A program made the position numbers and the translations under genes. The notes beneath the pieces are model-generated. The model was given only the letters and a program-made list of their open reading frames with translations. It made no database searches and was not told where the DNA came from. Positions 10,720-22,585 of a stretch of 64,000 nt of DNA are shown piece by piece. Positions within the stretch are counted from its first letter, which is position 1; every line of letters starts with the position of its first letter. The stretch is from Chimonanthus salicifolius (taxonomy: Eukaryota > Streptophyta > Magnoliopsida > Laurales > Calycanthaceae), in the NCBI GenBank assembly GCA_013350335.1, contig CM023534.1, forward strand, positions 1,736,001 to 1,800,000. The letters are read 5' to 3'.

Positions 10720-11070
10720 TGTAACAGCCCGACCCATAAAAGGGGCTTGGGGATCGGCCCAGCAAGACACTGTCCGCTTTGGGCTCACACACGCACACAC
10801 ATGCACACGCGCGAGCCCGCACGATTTTTGGATCGGATCCGACCCAAGTCTGAGTCCACAACGCGTCTTGCTGGTTTGAGGGAGTAAGGCTACTTATAAA
10901 CCCCCTCTCAAACTCCTCAACTTCCGATGTGGGACTTTCCACAACTCCCACCCACTACTGAGCTGTCGGATCCAACAGGCCCATTCTGTTGGCCCGTCTG
11001 ATAGGGCCCAGTTTCACTTAGATCAGCCTATCTAGGGCCTAGCCTCTGGCTCATGGGTCAGGATATCACA
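10720..11070 (-). mobile_element. Solo LTR of a TRIM-like family
   Basis: The segment starts TGTAACAGCCCGACCC and ends GGATATCACA. It shares with the truncated TRIM at 43014 the order GTGTCTTGCTG-like, CTTATAAAC, CTCAACTTCCGATGTGGGAC. It lies inside the terminal sequence of the hAT-like element: the sister copy at 12898 has uninterrupted CAGGGATAGAAAAATCGG followed by CCAGGCCGAGAT. Only one LTR is present, so it is most likely a solo LTR. The 5-bp flanks (AACTG, AGCTA) do not match well. Confidence 0.65.
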
Positions 11071-11766
11071 AGCTAGGCCGAGATCTCGGCCGATTTTTCA
11101 TATCGGCCGATATCTTGGTTCGGCCGATATATCAACCGCACTTTTTCTCTCTCCTATCCTTTTTTTTAAAAAAAAAATTCCAAAAAATTTATAGTAAATG
11201 CAGATAATTATGGGCTTATTGAATATGTAATTTTTTCATAAAATATCGGACATTTACATCTTCTAATACATTTTTGAAGTTACTCTATCGGAAAATTATA
11301 TAATTAGTAATAAAATGGTGAAAATTACAAGGAAAAGCATATAAATGAGGAAAATTTGTAGAAATAATTTCATACTTTATTTTCTTAGTCAATGAGTGTT
11401 AGTTTAAGTTATGAATTATAGAAATAAAAAATAAAAATAAAATGATTGAAAATTACATAATAATGTAGAAAAAATATTAGAAAATGAAACTAATGGAGTC
11501 CTAATCACTTGAACTGATAACCACACAAATGTCATACATTTTTAATTATAAGAAATTCCATTTAAATCATTAACTGAAGAGTTTTTAAAAATTAACTAAA
11601 TGAAGAAACTTTCAAGATCTAAACTCAAAAGATAATTTTTTCTCATACATTTCAGCTACATTTAAAGACGAACATCAATATGGAGAATGTTCTTCAAACT
11701 CATAACCGGGCCCAACAATTGCGGATGCATAACAAAGAGCCCGTAGATAGGGATTTTCTATGTCCC

Positions 11767-11961
11767 TTAGTGGCCTGTGAGTATCTGTGAAGTATTTTGT
11801 CGTAGCCTTTCCAATGCCTTTTTGGCCTCGTCTCTTGTGGCCTGGTCTAATCTCTTCTGCATCAAAGAGGCGGGCTTATCCCATGTTGGATCCGTTGGGC
11901 CGACGGGTAGTCCGCTGTACATAGAGATTTGACTGGGAGAAATTGGTTGGCGAGATCTCAC
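11767..11961 (-). other. Short open frame of unknown origin inside hAT-like element 1
   Basis: An uninterrupted 64-aa frame contains MYSGLPVGPTDPTWDKP and QATRDEAKKALERLRQ. The sequence around it (about 11640-11990) has higher GC than the body of the element and is absent from the sister copy at 12898-14127. It may be a captured host-gene exon or the last trace of a transposase. I do not recognise the protein, so function is not assigned and expression is doubtful. Confidence 0.25.
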
Positions 11962-12356
11962 CCGATGTATCGGATATGAGTTATCGTCCGATATATCGTC
12001 AAAATATCGCCAAACTTGAGTTGGGCCCAGGCCCGATTTTTACTGTTTTTTGGAGAAAAAAGGGCAGGTCCAAACGAAATTGGGCCCAGATTCGGCCGAG
12101 ATTTTGACCGATATATCGGTCATCTGGGTTGATATTTCTATAAAAAAATAACATTTTTTTTTTTTTAAAAAAAACAACCGAATTTTTAAAATTCGGCCGA
12201 TATCATGATCGAATTATAGGTAAAAAATTCGGTCATATTGGCCATTTTTTTTTTGTACGGCCGATACTAAAACGAATCGGCCGATATAGATCGTTGGTAA
12301 AAAATCCGATATAATTCGGCCGATATGCACAGTATCGGCCGAATTTTTGACGCCTG

Positions 12357-12897
12357 GGTCATTTAATGGGTTTTCTTGGATATGGGTTGGAGCATTTAAT
12401 TTGTCTTATCAAATTTTGGTAAGAAGATTGCGTAGGTCCAATTAAGTTTTGGATTTTGGTGGACTATCAGTGGGTCCACTAGGATTCTATGGGCCTAACA
12501 AGACTGCAGAAATTTTGCTCAACATTTTTGTTTAGCGTTCTAGTTTGACTTCTAATGGGTCACTAGTAAACCTAACTCATTAGTGATCTTTTGGCTACAA
12601 AGAGCGATTAATTTATTTTAAGTGAGTGTCATTAAGTCCCATTAAACATCTAAAAAAATTGGATTCGAGTGGACCCAAACTCAAGTTAGCTCGTTCTTGG
12701 GCCTTAAATAAAAGTCCTGAATTTGAAATTGGTTAGGCTAGGCTTAATGCAAAAAATGTATTCATATTAGCTTTGCCATGCTCATTTATGATATCAGTCT
12801 AAAATTAATGTGATATGAATAATATTTGACAGATTTGTATGATTGGTAGAGTTTGCGGGATTTGGACTTGAACATGCATACGTTAAAGCCTGAGTAC
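12357..12897. other. Spacer between the two hAT-like elements; no gene
   Basis: The first 130 bp continue the degenerate minisatellite phrase seen at 10020-10698. The rest is AT-rich sequence without reading frames or recognisable repeats. Confidence 0.5.
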
Positions 12898-14127
12898 CAG
12901 GGATAGAAAAATCGGCCAGGCCGAGATATCGGCCAACTTTTCATATCGGCCGATATATCGGTCACACATTTTCTCTCTCCTGCCTTTTTTAAAAAAAAAT
13001 TCCAAAAAAATTACAGTAAATGCAGATAATTATGGGCTTATTAAATATGTAATTTTTTCATAAAATATTGGACATTTGCATCTTCTAATATATTTTTGAA
13101 GTTATGATATCGGGAAATTATATAATTAGTAATAGAATGGTGAAAATTACAAGGAAAACCAGATAAATGAGGAAAATTTGTAGAAATAATTTCATAATTT
13201 ATTTTATTAGTCAATGAGTGTTATTTTAAGTTATGAATTATAGAAATAAAAAAAATAATAAAATGATTGAAAATTATATAATAATGTAGAAAAAAATATT
13301 AGAAAATAAAACTAATGGAGTACTAATCACTTGAACTGATAACCACACAAATGTCATACATAATAATATAATATTTTCTTTCATTTGAGAAAATAGATTT
13401 TATTTTTCATTAATAATAATTAGATAAAATTATGAGCTATAGTTAATTATGTTAAATTGATATAATAAAAATAAAGAATACCTTTTAATAATAATGACAA
13501 TGGTAAAAATATTAGATGGTAAATATAATATTAAATTATTACAATAAGATAAATAAAAAAAATTATACTTCTTACTTTCAACATAAGTAAATATTATATT
13601 TAAAATAAAAAAAATATTAGAATACACACATGAGCTTCCACGTAAGCTCTTTAGGAAGCTCACGTGGGTTCCTTTTCAAAGATGGGTTTCCACTTAGAAA
13701 CCCTAATGCTCATAATATTTTAATACCTTTCTTCTCTTTCACTCTCTCTATTAAACCCTAGCCGCCGCCGTTGCTCTCGGTATTCTTCCCATGAATGAAG
13801 AAGAAAAAGAAGAGAAAGGGAGGCTGCGAAAGGTATAGCGATTTTTTTTCTTCAATCTTTTCTCCATATTTTCTTTTATCTCTTTCCATTCTTTCTCGTC
13901 CCATATTTATTAAAAAAAAGGATTTTTTTATAAAAAAAATAACAAACAACTGAATTTTTAAAATTCGCCGATATTATGACTGAATTATAGGTAAAAAATT
14001 CGGTCATATCGGCTGAATTTTTTTTTATACGGCCGATACTATATGTATTGACCGATATAGATCGGTGGTCGAAAATTCTATATAATTCTGCCGATACGCA
14101 CAGTATCGGTCGAATTTTTGACCCCCG
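12898..14127. mobile_element. hAT-like non-autonomous element 2, sister of 10699-12356
   Basis: The left end is CAGGGATAGAAAAATCGG. The right end closes with AGTATCGGTCGAATTTTTG followed by ACCCCC. Left and right subterminal regions carry ATCGGCCGATAT variants. The AT-rich segment at about 12985-13350 matches element 1 at about 11165-11540 closely. The central segment (about 13360-13920) is private to this copy and includes a CCCTAGCCGCCGCCG run that looks like captured 5' UTR-type sequence. GCCTGA occurs just outside both ends, a possible remnant of the target duplication. Confidence 0.68.
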
Positions 14128-16272
14128 AGCCTGACAGAATAACTTATTTTATTTTTTGTACAAGCACAATTCTATTATAAAACTGTTGAAAAATGATGTT
14201 CAAGCCCAGCTTTTCTTATGTTGGACTCATGCGGCATTTAGGATCGTTGGTCCAATACCTATTTTTTTTTAATGAGAGGGTTAGTTATTCAATAAAAAAG
14301 GAGCCCAAGATACAAAATTTGCCTATAGCTCGAGCCAGGCAAGGAGAAATAAAGGAGATATATGGCCAAAAAGTCAACACCCAACAAAACCAACAAAAAC
14401 AATGTACAACAATATGTACAAAGAAAGTGAGCAAGATTAAAAAGAGGCTAACAAATCGATGACCAGCTGTTAATCGATGCTATATCCATAGAATAAAACA
14501 TGCCGTTGTTGCTAGTCATCGAAAAAGTAGAGAGCACCCAAACAGAGTCTTTCTTGCAGCAATCAATTTGAACAATACCAGAGTAGAACTTGCCAAGGGG
14601 TAGTCAATAGCTCTAATATGGTTGAAATGGTCAAATACCTATCCTTAGAGAGAACCACCAAGGTTCATATAAGAATTCAGAAATTCTGTAACCAACTGCA
14701 TCCTTTACTAATTTATTAATTTGTAATTTTCTTGGCATTTTTCTTTTCGAGGATTTTTAATGTTTTATAAAAAATTTCAAAAAATATTAATATATCAAGT
14801 TACCCTTAATTCTAGTTACGAAATAAGATTTTTTACCTTTAGGATAAGCTTTTACTTTACCACTGTAATCGCGAAACAAGATAAGGGTAATCCGAGTTCA
14901 AGGGTCACTCCTACTCAAGGGTGACTCCTACTCGGGTAACCCCTCTAAAATTTACCCCTCATTCAAATACAGCCGAGATTCATCGAGACACCTTTGACGA
15001 AATGGGCAACACATGAATATTGTTATTAAAATTAAATTATTTATTATTTTTTAAATACATTTATTTTAGATTTTGTTTATATGTTGAGTTCATCATTAAA
15101 TAAATCAAATGAAAGAAGTGTTATAGATTTTTAAATCAAACTATTTTCATTTGATCAGTTAAATAGTAGATTCAATAGTTTCATAAATTTTAAAAAATTA
15201 TACAAAGATATAATTATATTTAAAAATTTATGAATAATTTAAATTTTAAAAAGTAATCTCTACATATTTTTTATCTGAAGTCATCATTTTATTAAAATGA
15301 TAATATAGAAACATTTTCTTTAAAATAAATAATTTAAATATTATTAAAAATATTTTAATAGAAGCAATTGAAAAAAAAAAAATTCATAAAACCCACTTAA
15401 AATAGATGGAATTCTAGGTGTAGATGATGATGATTGCTGGAGAACATTTTAAAATTTTCCTTTGTCGACCATATTTTTGAAAATATAAAAATATTATCAG
15501 TAAATAAAATTAAATAATTTTCACAACATTCCTAATTTCAAAGATACCCGGGAGAAGATCTCAAAATTTAAAACCTATATGGTGGTATTTGTAAATTAAA
15601 ATCATCACATGATTAAATACGAAAACGAGAGAGAGAGAGGAGACCCAAAAAAAAAAAAGAAAAAAAAAGGAGAGAGCGCACAATATACTCTCTTTTCTCC
15701 AGAGTCCAGACAACATTTGAGAGGCCGAAGACAGAAGCAAACGTTTAAAAAAAAAAAAGGAAATAATAAACAAAACTTTCCAGGAATTTTCTATTCCACA
15801 TATTTTCTGCCATCTTTTCCATATGTTTCTTCAAGAACCTTCCCTCCCTCAATCTCTCCATACAATTGCTGAAAGATAAAAACAGAGGACCACAACGTCG
15901 TTCAGGTATGCTAGTAGAAGGCGTGTGCGTGGGCAGCAGGCTAAGCAAGGAATACTGTCTGCTCTAAGGCAGATCAGACAGAAGAGAGCTAGAGTTGCTG
16001 CAGAACAGCCAGAGATCAGATCCGACGCACAAAGGGTGTGTGTTCTCGGCTGCAGCAGTGTTACAGAAGGAGTCGTCGCCAGCAGTGAAGAAGAGGATCT
16101 CGACTTGGGTATTATTAGAGAGAAGAACTGCTGTCTTGAAATTGCAGAGAAGGGACTGGCAGAGTTTCCTTACATCTACAGTGCGTGAACAGTAATATAC
16201 AGGGCTGCAGAGGAATATATACACTCAAACAGAGTGTGTATTGCAGTGGAACTTCACAACTGTTAGAGGTAA
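14128..16272. other. AT-rich intergenic sequence; no gene supported
   Basis: Only short, biased frames are present. 14190-14660 resembles non-coding retroelement sequence but shows no diagnostic motif. Two adjacent near-copies of AAGGGTSACTCCTACTC occur at about 14900-14935. The GC-richer part at 15900-16260 could be an old LTR or an upstream exon of the LPAAT transcript; neither can be shown. Confidence 0.4.
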
Positions 16273-16393
16273 TTAACTGGGTCTTTCAGATCACTTTTGC
16301 TGATCTCTGGAAGATATTAACTGGGTCTTTCAGATCACTTTTGCTAATCTCTGGAAGATATTAACTGGGTCTTTCAGATCAGTTTCTTCTGAT
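16273..16393 (+). repeat. 44-bp tandem repeat, about 2.7 copies, upstream of LPAAT
   Basis: The unit starting TTAACTGGGTCTTTCAGATC begins at 16273, 16317 and 16361, exactly 44 bp apart. The first two units differ at one position; the third breaks off after about 30 bp. It ends about 205 bp before the LPAAT start codon, so it may lie in the promoter or 5' UTR. Function is unknown. Confidence 0.9.
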
Positions 16394-16598
16394 TAATAAA
16401 ATTATTATCACGTGAATTGTTGGTGTTGTGCTTGTGCTTGTTTTTTTATGCCGTTATTCATTTGGTGTGATTATTGTGCTAATAATCCTAACAACATTAT
16501 CCCTCCACCCAGTTCTAACTCTGTCTCTCTGTCTCTGCTTTGTACAGATATTCATTCCTTGAGAATCCTTACTTTCTTCCAATCTTCATTTTTTAACC

Positions 16599-19500
16599 AT
16601 GGAGACCAATTTCTCTTCCAATTCAGTTGGTTCTTTTATCCGGAACCGGCGTTTCGAGACATTCTTTGGCTTAGATTGTACAGCTCCGGAGAAGGTTGGG
16701 GAGGCGAGAGATGGGTGGAGCGAGGATGCAGTGGACGATGGCGGCTACGACGAAAGCTGGGCCGCAGCGGCCGTATCGTGGGTGAGGATCGTGGCGTGTT
16801 TTGGGGCGATGATGGTGACGACGTCGGTGTGGGCGGTGATCATGCTCTTGCTCTTGCCTTGGCCGTACGCTAGAGTCAGGCAGGGGAACTTGTACGGTCA
16901 CGTCACGGGAAGATTGTTGGTACTACTTGTTATAACCTTACTCCTTCTATTTTTCTATACAGTTATGATTGGATGCATGGAAAAGAAATCGTGCCAGGAA
17001 AGTGACTTCTACAAAAAAAAAAAAAACTGATTTAACTTACTACAAATGAAAATGGCTTTTAAATGGAAAATTAGCTGATAAGTCAAATCTTTTTATAGAG
17101 CATGCAGTTTGAGTTGCAGAAAGTGAGAATTATGGTTATGGATTCAGATGTTTTTGTTATACGTTGAGAAATAGTTGTTTGTCAAGAACTCACCTAAGCT
17201 ACGAGAGGTTCTCAATTCAAGTCACTATCAATATATAAGAGTAACTCCCTATTGTTTTACCTGTGTACCTGTGGATAAGGAGGTTTGCAGACATGTGGAT
17301 AAGGAGGTTTGCAAACACTTCAAAAATTAGTCAGGTGTTATAAGAGGCTTGGATACTTTGGTATTAAAAAAAAGAAAGAAATAGTAATGTGTTAAGAATA
17401 TATTTCCTTTGAATACAAGTGGCATCTTGATTTTCTTAGGTTTTTATTTTTTTATTTTTACTATGTTTGACTTTAAAATAGTGTGAATAAGTTAAGTGAA
17501 ATGAATAAGGACATGAAGCAAGCAGTTTCATTTTGTTCTCTCGATTTTTTGAAATAAATGGATACTCAGTCTAATGCATTTTCCTTTTCCTTTAGGAGGA
17601 ATAAGGTTTTTTATTTTCTAGGAAAATGGATTTTGGTGTACTAGTGTTTTGGGTGTCTGATGATGAAAGAAATGGAATCTTGTTTGGATGAGATTATCTG
17701 ATTCTGCACTTGTACACTTTACTAAAAGAAGGGAGGCTCAAGGGCCCAATTCAATAATGTCCTGAACAGTGGTTTGGGGCTGTAAGTGGGTGGGGTCTGG
17801 ACTTGAATAGAATAGACATGCACTTAAACTAGTTGAACTTTTCCACATCTTCTACAATTCAAAGACACAATTAATCAATTTCTATGTCTAGAGCACTGCT
17901 AAAAACAACTGATAGAGAAGTTATGGATGGAAAAATCTTTTTCCTAGTCCTCCACTTGCATAAATGCATTGTTAGTGTTGATAAATAGAAATGGAATTGA
18001 AGAACATGATCATCTTAAAAAAATGTATATTTAGATTGACAGCCTAAGTACAGCAAATTCAAATAGGTACTCTTATCTTGTGGAAATGGAAAGAGTTTTG
18101 GAAAAGAAAGCAAGGCAAAATGTGAGTAAGGGACGGAACTGTTGATATCTGATTTTTTATTGACAACACAGAAACCTTTTGAGAGTTCCTCCCAGCCTTC
18201 ATGTAAAGATAACTTGGATGGTTTATGCTAAGCTTAATGTGTGAGTACTCACCTAAGCTCTACCAAGTGCAAGAATGGTCTCCCTGTCCTCACCTCAATC
18301 ATAAGTAATTCAAATCCCTAATTTCAATATTCTCCTAACCCAATCCTTTGGAGATATATAGCTGGGAACCATGTCACAATCAAGTAGTATAAGGCATGGC
18401 TGAAATGGATTCAGATCAATACAAGTCTGATATCCAAAGCAATGCCATCGATGTGATTTAATAATATGTATGAATTACAAATCACAAATGGATAGTGGCA
18501 GCGTGAAATATGATGAGACAATGTAGGTATGAACGTTATAGGACGCATGTCACTGGCGCTGGGAGAATTAGGTCTAGGAAATGCAGGTAGTGTATAATGC
18601 ATTGGCACCTTCAGGCCAAGATTTGCACAGATGATCATATCTTTCAGTTGTTAAATTGTCATAGGCAGGACGGGAAATGGAACAAACATTCTTATTTGAT
18701 CAATTGGTTGATTGCATTTATTTAATAGAGATGATCATCTTTTCTACTGAGTATGGCTATATTTTCTTTTTACTATCTAAATGGAAGCTAATTAGAAGAG
18801 AATATGATTATCCAGTGAGGGATTTCTTTTCTGAAACCCGTCCATGGTGATCCAAGCAGAGCAGTATTATTGTGTATCCCATAGAAAAGTATGAGACCAA
18901 TGACAGGCTCGGAATATTATAGAGATGAAGAAATGGCAATTTTAACAGTGATTGCCACCACCAATGTGGAAAGGCATAGAAAATGTCCAACAAAGCATTG
19001 GAGCATTTGCTGATTTACTCTTGAAAGTAGACAAAAGGACTGATTAGCATAAGAAGATTAAGGAATGGTCTGATCTATTATCAGATCGTTTGATCTCTCT
19101 CCATCATTGATTTTTTATCGAATTTCTCAAATGATATGGGGAATTAACTTGACTTCATGACATAATATATTAAGGTGCGAAATGATATTCTTCAGGAGGC
19201 TCGTGTGTGGCTTACATGTGAGACTCATTTGAACAGTTTACATTCTGAATGTAATTGGCATAGATACTTGATATTTTCCATTTTACCCCTCTAGATTTTA
19301 TTTTTTCTTTTTTTAAGTTTATATGTACAACACGTAGGCATGTCACCATTTCAAGTGAGAGAGAGAGAGTCATATTCAATTCATTACACTGTACTTGGTT
19401 ATAATTTAAAGCTGGTAGCAATCAAATCATGTGCATATGGTTTGTCTTTTCTGTAATTTATCTTAAACTTTCTGATTTTGTTCTGAACTGCTTAAACATG

Positions 19501-20728
19501 CAAACTTATTGGTTTAATTCTATGGTCATTCCTGCTGTTCTTATTTTCTCTCTCTACTTAGTACATTGTCCTCTCTCATGCATTTGATTTAGTTCTAAAA
19601 GAAAGTTCTGTGGGCATCATCTTTACATGATCTTTGGTTTGAATTGTGTTGACAGACATGGATCTTAGGGAACCGTATAAAGATTGAAGGTGCTGAATAT
19701 TCCAATACTAGGGGCATATATATCAGTAATCATGCATCTCCCCTGGACGTTTTTCTGATTATGTGGCTTACTCCCACGGGTACTGTTGGCATTGCCAAGA
19801 AGGAGGTAAATGTCAAACAGGGCTTACCCTTTCATTCATTTCATTCCAATTTGCTCTGCATTTGAAATGGATATTTTTTTTTGAAAGGTACATTTGAAAT
19901 GGATATTGATGAAGCATTTGGAATAAGTGGCTATTTATAGATGTTTTACCAACTGATTTTGCCAAGGGAATGCTAGAGCCTTTATGCAAATGTTGGTCTA
20001 GGCCGGTTGAATGTGTTTGTGAAAATCCAAGCCAGCCCTTTAAAACCAATTAGAAAAAAAAAAGGCTTACAGGTTAAACTCTTTTCTTTTCTACTTCAGA
20101 TCATATGGTACCCACTGTTTGGACAGCTCTATGTTTTGGCGAACCATCTTCGTATAGATCGTTCAAACCCATCCACAGCCATTGAGTCGATAAAAGAGGT
20201 GGTGCCTTACTTCCCTTACATTCTTTCTCACCACATTGAGTCCTGTCTTTAACACACAATCAATGTGAGCCTCAGGCAGCACGTTCAATTGTCAAGAACA
20301 ACTTGTCTTTGGTAATTTTTCCTGAGGGAACCAGATCGAAAACGGGAAGGTTGCTTCCTTTTAAGAAGGTAGTCATCTTTACCCACAAAAATCTATTTCA
20401 TTCTCATCATCTTTTCACTCATATTACTTGTTTCATTCCCCTGACACTGCTGCAGGGCTTTGTTCACATAGCATTGCAAGCACAGCTGCCTATAGTCCCA
20501 ATCGTGCTGACGGGTACTCATCGAGCATGGAGGAAAGGCAGCTTACATGTCCGACCAGCACCTCTTACTGTAAAATATCTTCCTCCAATAAGAACTGATG
20601 GGTGGACGGTAGAAATGATTGATGAGTATGTGGAAATGGTACATGACTTGTATGTCAAACATCTGCCGGAGTCCCAGCAACCTTTGGCATTGGAAGGGAA
20701 GGATCCAAACAAGAGAAAAAGATCATAA
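16599..20728 (+). CDS. LPAT: 1-acyl-sn-glycerol-3-phosphate acyltransferase (seed/coconut-type LPAAT)
   Basis: Joins 16599-16919, 19656-19805, 20100-20198, 20276-20368 and 20456-20728; every junction is GT-AG in phase 0, giving 311 aa. It transfers an acyl group to the sn-2 position of lysophosphatidate to make phosphatidate in the Kennedy pathway at the endoplasmic reticulum. The start codon sits in a good context (ACCATGG). A hydrophobic segment at about residues 58-90 is the membrane anchor. Acyltransferase motifs are intact: NHASPLD (132-138, catalytic His133 and Asp138), LFGQLYVLANHLRIDRS (163-179), FPEGTRS (205-211) and LPIVPIVLTG (232-241). Length and sequence resemble the coconut and meadowfoam class B enzymes more than the ubiquitous LPAT2 class. 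Intron 1 is 2.7 kb and contains a SINE. No damage is seen. Confidence 0.93.
17176..17377 (+). mobile_element. SINE in LPAAT intron 1
   Basis: A segment of about 200 bp ends in an A-rich tail and is flanked by the direct repeat GAAATAGT (17168-17175 and 17378-17385). Its 3' half (GGAGGTTTGCAAACACTTC, then TTAGTCAGGTGTTATAAGAG) aligns with the SINE at 37335-37522, read on the opposite strand there. The 5' part carries a TTCTCAATTCAAGTCAC stretch, a weak B-box. A short internal duplication of GTGGATAAGGAGGTTTGCA lies at about 17270-17315. Confidence 0.7.
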
Positions 20729-22585
20729 TTCAGGTACCAAAGCATGTATTCTTGCATTCTGAAAGAGATACAATATCATACTCAACAAAATTATTTTTGG
20801 AATGATCTGTTGTTTTTCTCCTTTAAATCTTCTTACCTGTCCCAGAAAGAGAGCACTAGAATTGCAGAAGTTTACTGGATGGACCAATTGATCTTTTCCA
20901 GAACAGGAATGAATGCTACATGCATCTGTAGAGTGTGATAACTTACAGATCTTCACCTGTCCATAATCAAGAAATGTACAGATGTATGTATGCTCCAATT
21001 ATTTCAAATGTGTGTCATATAACGTCGATCAAATACTGAAACCCTATCAAATTTGCAACTTCTCTCTCTCTCTAAACAAATGCATGCCTTATTTTGGAAA
21101 ATAATGTTATTATTGTTATGGTTCAAGTTTTTCAAAAATTAGCGAAATTCGAATTTTGCACAATTTAAGGGCCTCCAAAATTTTTCTAAAGTCACAATTT
21201 AAATTCGCAATTCAACAATTTGAATCCTCTAAAATTAAAATTTAAAACATCTTTCAAAACAATTTAATTTAACACGTGGGTCCCATAGGTATACTAAATT
21301 TGGAAAGTTTCCAAAATTGGATCAACCTACTATTTTTGGAACACCAAACCAGAGCTTTGTTTTTCGCATCAAATATTCAATTAAGATGAAGGTGTGGAAA
21401 CCAGGGGTTTAAAGTTTAAGTTTTTATCATTTTATGTGTTGCCAAAAATTATTCAATAGAATAGACTCACGGTCCAAGAAATTAATTTCTATCCAATTAA
21501 ATTGTTCTACCTGTTCTAAAGATCCATTAAATTGGATCGGGTCGTTACACATTGGCTAATTATAAAGCATAAGGATTGCTCCCTTTGAGAGTCCAATCGA
21601 TTGTGTTCCCAATTTGTTTTAATTTGATCTATGTTGTAATTTGCTTAAGTTGATTAAGTGTATTCAATTATTTTCAAATTAGACTCTTTTCTTTCACATC
21701 TAAATTGAATTAAAAGGGGCTTAATCTAGCTTAAACAAGCACGCATAATTCCCTGGTTTGTTGTCAGGCTTAGTTCGTGAACTCGTGGCAAGGCAGAACC
21801 TGTAAATACTCGAATGGCTGCGGATCCATTAATGGGAATGTCAATCGGATTCATTTGTCCTTTCAAATTTGGGTAAAAGTGAAAACCCAGCCCAAGCCCG
21901 CATCATATAGTTTTGCAAAAGATTAGATCTGAAATTTCTTAATTGAAGATTTAGTTGGCAAATGTATGAGCTGAGAAATATAGAGGAAATGGCCAAATTA
22001 TTCTTAATAAATGAACTGCATGTAAGTAGACTCAATTTATAACCTAAGCGGGAGGTGCCACGTTTGACCTTCACGTACTAACTTTGGTGATATTTTAAGG
22101 AGTAGAGGTATCACGCGTGAAGATTTTAGTAGAAATGTGTCTGAAAAAAAATTTATAGCCTAAACGAGCTCGCTTCAAATAAATTTTGAGTTGACTCATT
22201 TAAGTGTATCTCGAGGGGCCAATTCCTGACTGGTTTTTTTCGTTCTCATCTTATTATTGTCCAATCATTCAAGCCAACTCTGGGCTTGGTTGATGTGTCG
22301 TAAGAGAACTGTCAAACATCCTCCCGTGCAATCCAAGGAAAAATCCCTTGTGGAAGGAAGAAACAACATCTTGGAGAAGGAAGGAACAACTTTACAAATT
22401 ACAACTATACCACTACTGTTACTAAAAAATCTTTTTCACGTAAATCTTTGCACTTTGAATGTTTTCTTTATCAGATGTTTTAACTTCTAAATTCTTTTTT
22501 TTTTTTTTCCTTTCTCTCGTTAATTAATGAATGATACATAAATCAAAAAAAGAAAAGAAAAAAAGTACAGTACTGAAGTAAAATT
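20729..22585. other. LPAAT 3' region and AT-rich spacer; no gene supported
   Basis: The first few hundred bases would include the LPAAT 3' UTR and poly(A) site. 21270-21560 ends TCGGGTCGTTACA and may be a decayed LTR. Nothing else is recognisable. Confidence 0.4.

Larger units (their letters stand above)
10699..12356. mobile_element. hAT-like non-autonomous element 1, with CGGCCGATAT arrays
   Basis: The left end reads CAGGGGTAGAAAAATC and the right end reads CGAATTTTTGACGCCTG. These form imperfect inverted ends that begin CAGG, as in hAT elements. Both subterminal regions are packed with variants of ATCGGCCGATAT (left at about 11070-11130, right at about 12090-12350). TGGGTCA flanks both sides, a plausible decayed 8-bp target duplication. 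The sister copy at 12898-14127 shares both ends and much of the AT-rich body. A 351-bp TRIM LTR lies just inside the left end. No transposase is recognised. Confidence 0.7.

Noticed and set aside
15900..16490. Possible solo copia LTR ending ATAATCCTAACA
   Set aside because: No TG start, target duplication or primer site could be matched, so no element was called.
16412..16873. Alternative plus-strand frame overlapping LPAAT exon 1
   Set aside because: Its Trp/Gly/Arg-rich composition is an out-of-frame artefact; the ATG at 16599 yields the conserved N-terminus and correct splicing phase.
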